Shown: positions 16,171-25,159, counted from the stretch's first letter. The stretch is DNA of 64,000 bases from JAKAIY01 sp036258195 (GCA_036258195.1 DATAED010000076.1:10116-74115); one strand, 5' to 3'. Notes: generated by a model from the letters alone, not told the origin. A program made the numbers and translations.

Positions 16171-17517
16171 CTAGCTCAGCGCGGCGTCGCTGGCTCCGGC
16201 GATCAGCGTGGCAGGCGAGCCGCCCTGAGCGATGACCAGGTTGGCTGTCGTGCGCGTCACACCGGAGGCGTCGGTGGTGGTCGCCGTGACATCGGTCGCC
16301 AGCGCCGACGAATCAGTCAGCCAGATGGGCGCATAGGGCGAGGTCACAGCGATGCCGCTGGACTGGCCGCTCAGATACAGTTTGTCGCCCTGATACGCCA
16401 CGGCGCTGTTCGGTCCCAGCGCGATCTGCGGATGCGCTGAGAGCGGCTGCGACGTGACCCCGCCGATGTGCGTAGAATCGCAGCCCAGATTATAGATGGT
16501 GGTTAGGCAGAGCGTGCGCGCGGCGACGCTGGTCTGCGTGTCTACTTTGCCAATCTGCTCATAGGCCAGATTATTGCCGCTCACCGTCCACGCGCCCGTC
16601 TCGAACTGGCCATTGGGGTCGGCATAGACATTGCCAAGCGAGAGCAACTGTGACCCATATAACCCCTGATTGCCGTTGAGGACGCTGGCGATGTTCTCGT
16701 CGCGCGTGATGGGATCGAGACCGAAGGTGCTGGCGACGTTATCGAGGCTGAGCGAGTTCAGCGACGCCGTGCCGACGGCTCCGGTGGCGCTCGACTTCGC
16801 GATGGTCATGCAGGTGTAGTAGAGTGTCGTCCCGACAACCTCCACATCTCCATACGAGCGAGTCGGCCCGCAGTTGTAATCGCGAGTATCGTTGGCAGTC
16901 ATGCGGAGTTGCCAGGTGCGCCAGCCATTCGGATCGCTCACGTCGTAGGCCGAGATGCCCGAGCCACCGCCCGCGATCAGCCAGTCGTCATTGAGCCAGT
17001 CGTAGGTGTGTCCATAGACGCTTCCGGTGACCTCAGTATTGTAGACCAGGCAGTTCTCCCCGGATGATGACAGGCACGAGGAGACGTTGACGTAGTAGAT
17101 CTGGCCCGCGTCCCTGATCAGTTGGTCAGTGGAGAGATTCTGCACCAGCGCGAAGGCCAGCGACTTGCCGCTCGGCGACCACACCAGCGGCCCCCATTCG
17201 ATGGTCGCGCCTGCCGAGAGTGTCAGCCGCGTCACCTGCATCAGACCCAGCACCCCCTTGACATGCGCCCAGACCTGATTGTCATAGACGAAGGCATAGG
17301 TGTGGTCTGGCCCCGTGGAGGCAAGCCTGGGCGGCGGCGCGGGATTGTCCGCCGTCGAGCCTTGCAGCCCGAGTGTCACATTGATCCCGCTCCCGCTGCC
17401 AGAGGCGCTGCATCCCGCCAGCGCCAGCAGCGCCAGCAGCGCCAGCGCCATCGCCTGAACCAGGGCTGCGAGCGGCCCCCGCCCGAACGATCGTCGCCAG
17501 TGCTTCTGGCTCCTCAT
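16171..17517 (-). CDS. Lipoprotein with predicted beta-propeller domain
   Basis: 448 residues. MRSQKHWRRSFGR is followed by a hydrophobic segment and the lipobox LALAGC, so it should be a lipid-anchored surface protein. The mature part has TolB/PD40-like blades (VWSPSGKSLAFAL, IWLTDSSALATD) and several cysteines likely paired outside the cell. The ATG at 17517 overlaps the TGA of the upstream membrane-protein gene by four bases (ATGA) and has GAGGAGAG before it, so the two are translationally coupled. The ligand is unknown; a shared envelope or surface-glycan role with the partner is inference. Confidence 0.75.
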   Translation of the reverse strand: MRSQKHWRRSFGRGPLAALVQAMALALLALLALAGCSASGSGSGINVTLGLQGSTADNPAPPPRLASTGPDHTYAFVYDNQVWAHVKGVLGLMQVTRLTLSAGATIEWGPLVWSPSGKSLAFALVQNLSTDQLIRDAGQIYYVNVSSCLSSSGENCLVYNTEVTGSVYGHTYDWLNDDWLIAGGGSGISAYDVSDPNGWRTWQLRMTANDTRDYNCGPTRSYGDVEVVGTTLYYTCMTIAKSSATGAVGTASLNSLSLDNVASTFGLDPITRDENIASVLNGNQGLYGSQLLSLGNVYADPNGQFETGAWTVSGNNLAYEQIGKVDTQTSVAARTLCLTTIYNLGCDSTHIGGVTSQPLSAHPQIALGPNSAVAYQGDKLYLSGQSSGIAVTSPYAPIWLTDSSALATDVTATTTDASGVTRTTANLVIAQGGSPATLIAGASDAALS

Positions 17518-19241
17518 GCAACTCTCCTCAACATCGCAGACAGCGCGCGCCCGGCTGGCATTCGCATCGCCGCAGCGCCCGCAGCGCCTGACGCGCCCTT
17601 CGTGGCGGGACGCATACACAGCGTCGCCATGCCCTGATCGTCCTCGGCCTGGCAGCGCCAGCCAGCCAGCGCGAGCGCCTGTTTCAGCGGCGCGTCCGAT
17701 TGAAGCAGCGCCCACTGGACGTGATAGTGGGCGAGCAGCTTATCCCAGCCCGGCGCGACATCCGTGATTGTGATGTAATCGGCCAGGTACTGCCGACTAT
17801 AGACATCTGATCGGCTGTCGATGAATACATGATACTCCGGCAGCGCCTCATCCAGATAGCCGCCCCACTCATACGGGTTGTAGCCGCGTCCGGCGGGTAG
17901 CCCATCCGCACGCAGCCGCTGCGCCGCCTCCACCGGAAAGGCGTGCGCGTCCCACTCGGCATGCAGGATGGGCTTAGCCTGCCCCGGCACGCGCCCGCCG
18001 TTCAGCACGAGCAGGGCCAGAAGCGCCAGCGCCAGCGCTGGCCACACGCCGCGTCCCACCAGCCGCTCCATCTGCGCCGCACGCTGCGAGGTGGCGCCGA
18101 GTCTGGCCCAGACGCGCCGAAGACGACGTACCGCTGCTATACGCCAGTCGGGCGCCAGTTGTGGCGTATCGGATTCGCCGCTCGCCTCAGCGATGGGCGC
18201 GGGCAAGGCATCTACCAGAAAGGGCAGGCAGACCAGCGGCCACAGCGGCACGAAGCGCACATAGAGAAAGCCCAGCGTCGTCCACAGCGCGCAGATCGCC
18301 AGCGCCAGCGGCTCGATGCGCTGCCCGCGCCGCGCCGCCAGCAGCCACAGCCCCACCAGCAGCCCTACCAGCGCCAGATAGGTCCACAGCGCCGCCAGAT
18401 GGAAGTCTGGCGACTGGTACTCCTGCGTGTAGCGCGCGATCAGCGGATTGAACGTGAATGTGAGGATGTGTCGCCAGTAGCCGAGTCCCCACGGCGTCAG
18501 CAGCGTCGCCAGCAATGAGCCTGCCAGCGTCACGCCCAGCCAGAGCGGGCTGGCCACGCGACGCGCAGGTGGCGTCAGCGTGGCCAGCGCCAACGCGACG
18601 CCCAGCAGCGCGATTCCCGCGAGCCAGCCCGCATGGAAGTTGGCCCACAGCGCCGCCGCCGCTGGAAAGAGCCACAGCCGCCAGCGCTGGCCCGTACGCC
18701 AGTAGCGGTACAGCCACTCGGCCCACCACAGCGTGAAGAGCAGCGAGAAGACCTGCGCCCGCGCTGTCCACGCCATCGCCACCAGCGGCGCGCCCAGCAG
18801 CGTCAGCGCCACCGCTGGCAGCGGCGAGGCGCCGTGCCGCCGCAGAGTCAGATAGAGGCCCAGCAGGGTCGCGGCCATCAGCAGCGAGGCGACCGAGACG
18901 ACGCCATTCAGCCCTCCGATGGCATAGCCCAGCGCATAGACCACCTGCGAGAGCCATTCCCACTGCACCGCTGGCTGCCCCAGCATGCCGCTGAGAAACG
19001 GCTCTGTGCGCGGCAGCCCGTGCTGCAGGGTCAGCGAGCCAAGCGCGATATTCCAGCCGACATCGCCGTCCACCCCCAGGATGCGCCCCTGCAAGCCCAG
19101 CAGCCCGACGAAGAGCGCGCAAACGAACAGGACGTCACCTAGCGACGGCAGCGCCCATGCCACCATCCGCTCGACGCGCGTCAACTGCGGCGCCTCGGCT
19201 GGCGTCGCAGGCGCTGGCGTCTCGACCGCCCGCTGGCTCAT
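17514..19241 (-). CDS. Polytopic membrane protein, possible PMT/ArnT-like glycosyltransferase
   Basis: 575 residues with roughly ten hydrophobic helices, then a soluble C-terminal domain with YNPYEWGGYLDEALPEYHVF and IDSRSDVYS. Such WGGYL and IDxRxDVY motifs occur in large bacterial membrane proteins thought to be lipid-linked sugar transferases. A charged PRTEPFLSGM loop follows the first helix and could hold an active-site acidic residue. The start at 19241 follows GATGGAG; the longer frame upstream looks noncoding. It is coupled by ATGA to the lipoprotein gene. Donor and acceptor are unknown. Confidence 0.7.
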   Translation of the reverse strand: MSQRAVETPAPATPAEAPQLTRVERMVAWALPSLGDVLFVCALFVGLLGLQGRILGVDGDVGWNIALGSLTLQHGLPRTEPFLSGMLGQPAVQWEWLSQVVYALGYAIGGLNGVVSVASLLMAATLLGLYLTLRRHGASPLPAVALTLLGAPLVAMAWTARAQVFSLLFTLWWAEWLYRYWRTGQRWRLWLFPAAAALWANFHAGWLAGIALLGVALALATLTPPARRVASPLWLGVTLAGSLLATLLTPWGLGYWRHILTFTFNPLIARYTQEYQSPDFHLAALWTYLALVGLLVGLWLLAARRGQRIEPLALAICALWTTLGFLYVRFVPLWPLVCLPFLVDALPAPIAEASGESDTPQLAPDWRIAAVRRLRRVWARLGATSQRAAQMERLVGRGVWPALALALLALLVLNGGRVPGQAKPILHAEWDAHAFPVEAAQRLRADGLPAGRGYNPYEWGGYLDEALPEYHVFIDSRSDVYSRQYLADYITITDVAPGWDKLLAHYHVQWALLQSDAPLKQALALAGWRCQAEDDQGMATLCMRPATKGASGAAGAAAMRMPAGRALSAMLRRVA

Positions 19242-19331
19242 GCTCGCTCCATCTCCACGATAGGTACCCCCGCTCACCCTCATCCAGCGCGCGTTTTGGC
19301 GTTTATCTGTAACAAAGAGGACGCCGCGCAC

Positions 19332-19359
19332 TCTATAGTATGACGGTTGAACCTCCCAA
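19332..19359 (-). promoter_or_regulatory. Candidate promoter for the membrane-protein/lipoprotein pair
   Basis: On the minus strand TTGGGA (-35) is followed after 16 bases by TATAGA (-10), about 90 bases before the ATG at 19241. A plus-strand TATAGT overlaps it and could serve the sulfite-oxidase-fold gene. Confidence 0.4.
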
Positions 19360-19506
19360 TTGTCGGGGTAGTGTGCGCAAATGTCGCCGGGCGCCGCAGA
19401 GTGGCATGCGCAGCGACCCGCGCGGCATAATGCAGACAAGGTGGAAGCGCGTGGCCTGGCGCGGGCATCCGGCAAGCCAGCATCCGTAAAGGAGAGCAAT
19501 CATCCC

Positions 19507-20127
19507 ATGGGTATCTCACGACTGTTCGGGCGCACGCCCGATCCCGAAGCAAGCGAAACGCTCCCTAACGGCGCGCCGCGTCTGCCACCCGGTCAGACCC
19601 TGACGCACAAATGGCCGATTCTGACGCATGAGGCGACCCCCAAATTCGATCCGGCGGCCTATCGCTTCCGCATCTGGGGTGCGGTAGAGGAGCCGCTGGA
19701 GCTGAACTGGGACGAACTTCAGGCGCTGCCCCGTGTGCAGTTGACGGCGGATTTCCACTGCGTGACGACGTGGAGCCGCTTCGACAACGCCTGGGAGGGC
19801 GTCGCGATCCGCGAGCTGCTGGCGCGCGTCAAGCCGAAGCCGACAGCGACGTTTGTGCTGGCGCACTCCTGGACGGGCTACACGACCAACATGCCGCTGG
19901 CCGACCTCGACGACGACGATACGCTGGTCGCCTTCAAGCACGATGGCGAGGAGATCGAGCGCGAGCATGGCGGCCCCGTGCGGCTGATCGTGCCGAAGCT
20001 GTACGCCTACAAGAGCGCGAAGTGGCTCAGCGGCCTGGAGTTCCTGGAACAGGACAGCCCCGGCTTCTGGGAGCAGCTTGGCTACCACAATCACGCCGAC
20101 CCCTGGACGGAGGAGCGTTTCTGGTAG
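19507..20127 (+). CDS. Sulfite-oxidase-fold molybdopterin-binding protein
   Basis: 206 residues, a single oxidoreductase molybdopterin-binding domain (PF00174-like). DFHCVTTWSRFDNAWEGV holds the likely molybdenum-ligating cysteine C85. SWTGYTTNMPL and GGPVRLIVPKLYAYKSAKW are the other cofactor-side motifs. It lacks the dimerisation domain of true sulfite oxidase and shows no Tat signal, so it resembles short MsrP/YedY-like or stand-alone cytoplasmic members. The substrate is unknown. ATG at 19507 follows AAAGGAGAG at a longish spacing; the frame runs further upstream into unlikely sequence. A hairpin follows the stop. Confidence 0.85.
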   Translation: MGISRLFGRTPDPEASETLPNGAPRLPPGQTLTHKWPILTHEATPKFDPAAYRFRIWGAVEEPLELNWDELQALPRVQLTADFHCVTTWSRFDNAWEGVAIRELLARVKPKPTATFVLAHSWTGYTTNMPLADLDDDDTLVAFKHDGEEIEREHGGPVRLIVPKLYAYKSAKWLSGLEFLEQDSPGFWEQLGYHNHADPWTEERFW

Positions 20128-20156
20128 CGGATCATGCCGTCTACACAGCATGACAA

Positions 20157-20190
20157 TTGGCCAGCGTATCGGAATGGATACGCTGGCCAA
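20157..20190. terminator. Hairpin terminator between convergent genes
   Basis: A perfect 14-bp stem, TTGGCCAGCGTATC and its complement, with a GGAATG loop. The T run after it is weak (CGTGTTTG). Its position between two convergent stops makes a terminator role likely for both sides. Confidence 0.7.
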
Positions 20191-20220
20191 CGTGTTTGTG
20201 GCGTTCTGTCTCGATCACAT

Positions 20221-20973
20221 CTAGCTGGCGCGCCGCATCCGCTGGTAGTCGGAGCTGAGCTGCGTGATGAGCTTGCGGGCCTGGTCATAGCTGACGATGC
20301 CCTCTGGCTCAGGCCGCTTCAGCGCCTCGCACAGCTTGCGGATGCTGACGAGCTGCTGCTCGGTGGCCGCTGGCTCATCGCCGCGCGTCTCACCGCGTGT
20401 CTCGCTAGCGGCGCGCTCTGGCGCCTCGGCCACTGGCTCTTGCAGCGGCGCCTCGCGGATGACGCTCTGGCGGCGCGGCGCCACCGAGGCAGCCGCAGCG
20501 GGAGCCGCTGGAGCAGCCACCCGACGAGCCGCCGCTGGTCGCCGCTCGACGGGCGCATCCACCACGCGGGAGCCTTCATCCATCTCTGGGGCGAAGGCCG
20601 TGCCATAGCCCAGACCCAGCAGCGCGCGACCGAGCGACTTCGTACTGGCCTTCTCGATGTAGTCGGCGAAGTCGCGCGCCGACTCCGAGCCATACATGAC
20701 ACTCTGATTGCCCAGCACGTCTCGTGCGACGGTCTTGAAGTGCGCCCATCCCGCCTCGCGGTCGAGCTCCACCAGCTCGGTCTGCACCGCATAGGGGCCG
20801 GTCGCCAGTCCGGCGGCGATCAGCGCGCGCTGGTCGCGGATGAACCATAGCAGTCGCGACTGCACATTGAGGTAGTCGCGTCCCTTCAAGCTGATGAGCT
20901 GATCTTTAGGATCGAAATCCGGCGCGATCATCCAGTTGGTTGGAAACGGCGCCTTCTGGCTCGTCTGTTCCAC
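20221..20973 (-). CDS. Putative single-strand-annealing-like DNA recombination protein
   Basis: 250 residues. The N-terminal 120 residues contain LKGRDYLNVQSRLLWF, VARDVLGNQSVMYG, SARDFADYIEKASTKSLGRALLGLGYG and RVVDAPVE. This pattern resembles Rad52/annealing-type proteins found in phages and mobile elements. A low-complexity Ala/Pro/Arg linker follows, then a C-terminal helical module (QQLVSIRKLCEALKRPEPEG and YDQARKLITQLSSDYQ). The GTG start follows GGAGG at nine bases. Its promoter holds a LexA-like box, which supports a DNA-damage role. The family assignment is from memory of motif patterns and is uncertain; no phage genes lie nearby. Confidence 0.55.
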   Translation of the reverse strand: MEQTSQKAPFPTNWMIAPDFDPKDQLISLKGRDYLNVQSRLLWFIRDQRALIAAGLATGPYAVQTELVELDREAGWAHFKTVARDVLGNQSVMYGSESARDFADYIEKASTKSLGRALLGLGYGTAFAPEMDEGSRVVDAPVERRPAAARRVAAPAAPAAAASVAPRRQSVIREAPLQEPVAEAPERAASETRGETRGDEPAATEQQLVSIRKLCEALKRPEPEGIVSYDQARKLITQLSSDYQRMRRAS

Positions 20974-21402
20974 GATCTCATTCCTCCAGGGGGCCTGTCT
21001 CCAGGCGTCTTGGTGAGTGGATTGATGGCGACGTATGACGCCCCTTCACTCGCCATAACATTCTGTTTGCAGTTGTCGCCGCCGGTAATGCGCAGACAAA
21101 TTGTGGAACATATGTTTCATGTCAAGCGTAGCATACGCTAAGCACTTTGGCAAGCCTCGCGCGGGATGCTCCGCTGCGCCAAAATTGCGCTAAAATAGAG
21201 ATACCGCGCATCCGCCCGCGAGCGGAAATGCGGCGGCGCAATGGGAGAGTAGGCGCCTCGGTCGCCCGGTGACACGGCGCGGCGCTCGCTCGTCGTACAT
21301 CTGGACGCATCTGCGCTCAACTGCGGCCCTACCGCCGCGACGCGGTCATCCCACACACGCAGACCTGGCGCAAAGTGGCGCCATTCGAGGAGGAACAGGC
21401 AC
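20974..21402. other. Divergent regulatory region between the annealing-like gene and the E2 gene
   Basis: 429 bases without a gene. It holds the minus-strand promoter with LexA-like box at 21098-21125, an inverted repeat AGCGTA-GCA-TACGCT near 21125-21139, and a possible plus-strand -10 (TAAAAT, 21191-21196) for the acyltransferase gene. Confidence 0.55.
21098..21125 (-). promoter_or_regulatory. Promoter with embedded LexA/SOS-like operator
   Basis: Minus strand: TTGACA (-35, 21120-21125), then AAACATATGTTCC, then CACAAT/ACAATT/CAATTT as -10 (within 21098-21105; spacer 14-16). The core GAACATATGTTT read on the plus strand (21106-21117) matches 12 of 14 positions of the Gram-positive LexA box CGAACRNRYGTTYG when one flanking base is taken on each side. 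An operator between -35 and -10 is the classical repressor position. It lies about 130 bases before the GTG of the annealing-like gene. Confidence 0.55.
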
Positions 21403-22725
21403 ATGGCGACCAAAATCACCATGCCCCAGCTTGGCGAATCAGTCGCCGAGGGCACCGTCGGGCGCTGGCTGAAGCAGGAAGGCGACACCGTCAAGCGCGA
21501 TGAGTCGCTGGTCGAGATCATCACCGACAAAGTGACCGCTGAACTGCCGTCACCCGTCTCCGGTCGCCTCGTCAAGATTCTCGTCGCCGAGGATCAGACC
21601 GTCAAAGTCGGGGTAGACATCGCCGAGATCGAGGAGACGGGCGGCGCCAGCGCCACCAGCAGCCAGAGCGGCGCCCAGGCCGACGCCGCAACGCCCGCGA
21701 GCAGCGCCTCCAGCGCGACCAGCGCACCGCCGAGCTATCAGGCCAGCGCAACAAATGGCGCGACGCCCAGCGCTGCGGCGCGCCCCGCAGGCGCCGCCAC
21801 GGCGACCGCCGAGCGTGTCTCGCCGCTGGCCCGCCGCATGGCGCAAGAGCACAACATCGACCTGAATCAGGTGCAGGGAACCGGCGACGGCGGGCGCGTA
21901 CGCAAAGAAGATATCGTCGCCTTCCTGGGCGGCCAGACCAATGGAGCCGCCGCAGTCGCCGCGCCTCCCATCACCTTCGCGCCTGCGCCCGCCGCGCCGA
22001 CGCCGCCCGCGCCGCCCGTCATCTTCACTGGCGAGGATCAGGTCATCACGCCGACGCCCGCCCGCCGCGCCATTGCCGAGCACATGGTGCGCAGCAAGCG
22101 CACCTCGCCGCACGCCACGACGCTGGTCGAGGTGGATATGACGCATCTGGCGCGCTGGCTGGAGCACCACAAAGACGACTTCAAGCGGCGCGAGGGCGTC
22201 GCCGTCGGCTTCCAGACCTTCGCCATCAAGGCCGTCGCCGAGGCGCTCAAAGAGCAGCCCTATCTCAACGCCTCGTGGACGGAGGACAACAAGATCGTGC
22301 TGCGCAAGGCGATCAACATCGGCGTCTCCATCGCGCTGGAGAACAACCTGGTCGTGCCGGTCATCCGCAACGCCGATACGCTCAATCTGGTGGGCATCGC
22401 GCGGGCGGTGGCTGATCTGGTCACGCGCGCGCGCGCCAATCGCCTGATGCCAGCCGACATGCAGGGCGCCACCTTCACGGTCAACAATCCCGGCGTCTTC
22501 GGTACGCTCATCTCAATGGCGATCATCAATCAGCCCAACGCGGGCATTCTGACGATGGATGCAGTGGTCAAGCGCCCCATGGTGATTGACGACGCCATCG
22601 CCATCCGCCAGATGATGTACATGTCGCTCTCGTTCGATCACCGCGTGATCGACGGGCTGACCGCCGCGCGTTTCCTGGTGGACCTCAAGCGCCGCCTGGA
22701 GACCTGGACTCCTGAAGGCGAGTAG
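21403..22725 (+). CDS. 2-oxoacid dehydrogenase E2, dihydrolipoamide acyltransferase
   Basis: 440 residues with three ordered parts. An N-terminal lipoyl domain carries the lipoylation lysine K43 in EIITDKVTAELPSP. An Ala/Pro/Thr linker leads to the E1/E3-binding domain (SPLARRMAQEHNIDLNQVQG, about 143-180). The C-terminal catalytic domain has SFDHRVIDG with H413 and D417. It transfers the acyl group from lipoamide to CoA in a pyruvate, 2-oxoglutarate or branched-chain complex. Sequence alone does not decide which, and no E1 or E3 gene is adjacent, so I give no symbol. GAGGAGGAAC precedes the ATG. Confidence 0.92.
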   Translation: MATKITMPQLGESVAEGTVGRWLKQEGDTVKRDESLVEIITDKVTAELPSPVSGRLVKILVAEDQTVKVGVDIAEIEETGGASATSSQSGAQADAATPASSASSATSAPPSYQASATNGATPSAAARPAGAATATAERVSPLARRMAQEHNIDLNQVQGTGDGGRVRKEDIVAFLGGQTNGAAAVAAPPITFAPAPAAPTPPAPPVIFTGEDQVITPTPARRAIAEHMVRSKRTSPHATTLVEVDMTHLARWLEHHKDDFKRREGVAVGFQTFAIKAVAEALKEQPYLNASWTEDNKIVLRKAINIGVSIALENNLVVPVIRNADTLNLVGIARAVADLVTRARANRLMPADMQGATFTVNNPGVFGTLISMAIINQPNAGILTMDAVVKRPMVIDDAIAIRQMMYMSLSFDHRVIDGLTAARFLVDLKRRLETWTPEGE

Positions 22726-22776
22726 CTCCAGGTTGCCTCGAACGGTTGACCAGCGCTGCACCGTTTGAATGAGGAC

Positions 22777-22816
22777 AACTCCCCTCTCCCAGAGGGAGAG
22801 GGGAGGGGTGAGGGCG
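22777..22816. repeat. Type B intergenic palindrome
   Basis: A perfect 12-bp stem, CTCCCCTCTCCC and complement, around an AGA loop (22779-22805), then the GGGGTGAGGGCG flank. It sits just downstream of the E2 gene and before an ordinary terminator. Confidence 0.7.
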
Positions 22817-22831
22817 CTCCAGAGACGCAAC

Positions 22832-22861
22832 AAGCCCGCTGGTCAACGCGCCAGCGGGCTT
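22832..22861 (+). terminator. Intrinsic terminator after the E2 gene
   Basis: An 11-bp perfect stem AAGCCCGCTGG/CCAGCGGGCTT with an eight-base loop, followed by TCATC. The T run is short. It lies between the convergent E2 gene and the 71-aa gene. Confidence 0.65.
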
Positions 22862-22977
22862 CATCGTGCGTGGATGAGAAAGATAGCTGATAATGGATGC
22901 GGATGAGACGACGGGTGAGGGGTACGCCGTTGTACGCCTTCGCCTGCGCTGACCTGAACAGTCGCCCAGCGATTCGC

Positions 22978-23193
22978 TTAGCTGGCGATCGCCGATGCTC
23001 GCTCTTCCTGGCCGGCACCTACGACCGCCCGCAGAAGCTCGAAATCGCGAGTGGCCATGTCTTGCTGATGCCACTCATAGGTCTTGCGGAAAGGGAGCGG
23101 AAAGTCTGGGTGGCGCGCTTCCACATAGAAGCCCGCGCCTGCGCGGCCCAGATGCACTTCCGCTCCGGTCTTGGTGTTCGCGAAATGAAGCAT
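22978..23193 (-). CDS. Small protein of unknown function (71 aa)
   Basis: Starts MLHFANTKTGAEVHLGRAGAG and continues with an aromatic- and proline-rich segment (FPLPFRKTYEWHQQD), then a helix and an Ala/Glu tail. It has no cysteine or membrane segment. A GGGAAGTGAG ribosome-like site precedes the ATG. It converges with the E2 gene and is divergent from metG. I do not recognise the family. Confidence 0.5.
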   Translation of the reverse strand: MLHFANTKTGAEVHLGRAGAGFYVEARHPDFPLPFRKTYEWHQQDMATRDFELLRAVVGAGQEERASAIAS

Positions 23194-23400
23194 TACAACT
23201 CACTTCCCTCGACGATTCGTACTTCGTTTGAGGGGGCGATACTAACAGCATATTGCCCACCGCCATTACGTATTATATCGCATCTGTGAAGCCCCCTGCA
23301 GAGGTTATTCGCTCGCTTGCCAGCCAATGAGCAACCGTTTTTTCTCAGGCGTTATGCGGCCTCGCAGCGCCTGAGATGCACAAGCTGGCGGCGTCTTTTG

Positions 23401-23409
23401 TGCTATACT
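23401..23409 (+). promoter_or_regulatory. Extended -10 promoter for metG
   Basis: TGC TATACT on the plus strand, giving a transcription start near 23416 and a leader of about 30 bases before the metG ATG. No clear -35 is visible. Confidence 0.6.
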
Positions 23410-23446
23410 GTGCTGCGCAACATGAGTGAAAGAGGTACTAGCCCAT

Positions 23447-25159
23447 ATGACCATCCAGCCACAAACGCCCGCCCCAGACAACCAGCGTGTTCTGGTGTGC
23501 GTCGCCTGGCCCTATGCCAAGACCAGCACGCACGTCGGCCAGATCGTTGGCTCGTTCCTGCCCGGCGACATCTTCGCCCGCTACCATCGTCTCGCGGGGC
23601 ATGACGTGCTGATGGTCTCTGGCAGCGACGCGCACGGCACCCCCATCACGGTCGACGCCGACAAGGAGGGTATCCCTCCCGGCGAGCTGGCCGCGCGCTA
23701 CCACGCGCAGATCGTCGATGTACTCGATCAGCTCGGCGTCACCTTTGACTGCTACACCATCACCACCACCGAGAACCACTACAAGGTCACACAGGATGTC
23801 TTCCTCCGCCTGCTGGAGCATGGCTACATCTTTAAGGATACGATGGAGTCGCCCTACTGCCCGACGGATCGCCGCTACCTGCCCGACCGCTACATCCTGG
23901 GGACGTGTCCCTACTGCGGATTTACCGATGCGCGCGGCGACCAGTGCGATAACTGCGGCCGCACGCTCGACCCGATTCAGCTCATCGACCCGCGCTGCCG
24001 CATCTGTGGCAGCCTGACCAGCAAGATCGAGATTCGGCAGACGGAGCACTTCTTCCTCGACCTGCCGAAGTTCTCGGAGCCGCTGCGTGTCTGGCTGGAG
24101 TCGCATCGTAACCACTGGCGCGCCAACGTCACCAACTTCGCCCTGAACTGGATCAAAGAGGGGCTGCGCGCGCGCGCCATCACGCGCGATCTGGACTGGG
24201 GCGTGCCAATTCCGCTGCCCGGCTACGAAGGCAAGCGCATCTATGTCTGGTTCGACGCCGTCATTGGCTATCTCTCTGCCAGCATCGAATGGGCGGAGCG
24301 CACGGGCCAGCCTGACGCCTGGAAGCGCTGGTGGGAGGTCGGCGACGATGGGCTGGAGCCTTCGCGTGGCTACTATTTCATCGGCAAGGACAACATCCCC
24401 TTCCACACCATCATCTGGCCTGCCATGCTGATGGGCTACGAGGGTCTGGCGCTGCCCTACGATGTGCCAGCCAACGAGTTCATGCAGATGGGCGGACAGA
24501 AGGCGTCGAGCAGTCGCGGCAACGTCATCTGGACACACGACGTGCTGGCCCAGTACGGCGCCGATCCGTTACGCTACTATCTGGCCGCCTCGCTGCCCGA
24601 AGCGCGCGACACCGAGTTTACCTACGACGAGCTGGTGCGCCGCAACAACGATGAGCTGGTCGCCACCTATGGCAACGCCGCGCATCGCACGTTGACGTTC
24701 GTGCAGCGCCAGTTCGAGGGCAAGGTTCCAGAGCCGGGCCAGTTGACGCCTGCTGACGAGGCAATGCTGGCCACAGTGGAGCAGGGATTTAGCGCCGTGG
24801 CGGCGGCCATCGAGGCGGTGCGCCTGCGCGACGGGCTGAACGAAGCCATGAACGTAGCCCGCGCCACCAACCGCTACCTGGACGAGCAAGCCCCCTGGCG
24901 CACGATCAAGACTGACCGTGCGGCAGCCGCGCGCGCCGTCTGGACGACGCTCCAGGCGCTCAATGGCCTGAAGATGCTCTTCTCGCCGTACACGCCCTTC
25001 TCATCGCAGAAGCTGCACACGCTCCTGGGCTTCGAGGGCGATGTGACGGCCTGCGGCTGGTCGGCCCAGCGCGCGCCCGCCGGGCAAGCGTTGCCCGCGC
25101 CCACACCGCTCTTCGTCAAGTTCGATGCGCCGAAGAGCGAAGAGGCGGCTGTCAGATAG
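23447..25159 (+). CDS. metG: Methionyl-tRNA synthetase
   Basis: Charges tRNA-Met with methionine. The 570-residue product has the class I HIGH-like motif PYAKTSTHVGQ (H29), a zinc-knuckle insert with CXXC pairs at C154/C157, C167/C170 and C184/C187, WFDAVIGY, FIGKDNIPFHTIIWPAML and the KMSKS-like KASSSRG near residue 352. An anticodon-binding helical domain ends the protein; there is no C-terminal Trbp111-like dimer domain, which longer forms carry. AGAGGT precedes ATG at 23447; a GTG at 23426 is also in frame. An intrinsic terminator follows. Confidence 0.96.
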   Translation: MTIQPQTPAPDNQRVLVCVAWPYAKTSTHVGQIVGSFLPGDIFARYHRLAGHDVLMVSGSDAHGTPITVDADKEGIPPGELAARYHAQIVDVLDQLGVTFDCYTITTTENHYKVTQDVFLRLLEHGYIFKDTMESPYCPTDRRYLPDRYILGTCPYCGFTDARGDQCDNCGRTLDPIQLIDPRCRICGSLTSKIEIRQTEHFFLDLPKFSEPLRVWLESHRNHWRANVTNFALNWIKEGLRARAITRDLDWGVPIPLPGYEGKRIYVWFDAVIGYLSASIEWAERTGQPDAWKRWWEVGDDGLEPSRGYYFIGKDNIPFHTIIWPAMLMGYEGLALPYDVPANEFMQMGGQKASSSRGNVIWTHDVLAQYGADPLRYYLAASLPEARDTEFTYDELVRRNNDELVATYGNAAHRTLTFVQRQFEGKVPEPGQLTPADEAMLATVEQGFSAVAAAIEAVRLRDGLNEAMNVARATNRYLDEQAPWRTIKTDRAAAARAVWTTLQALNGLKMLFSPYTPFSSQKLHTLLGFEGDVTACGWSAQRAPAGQALPAPTPLFVKFDAPKSEEAAVR

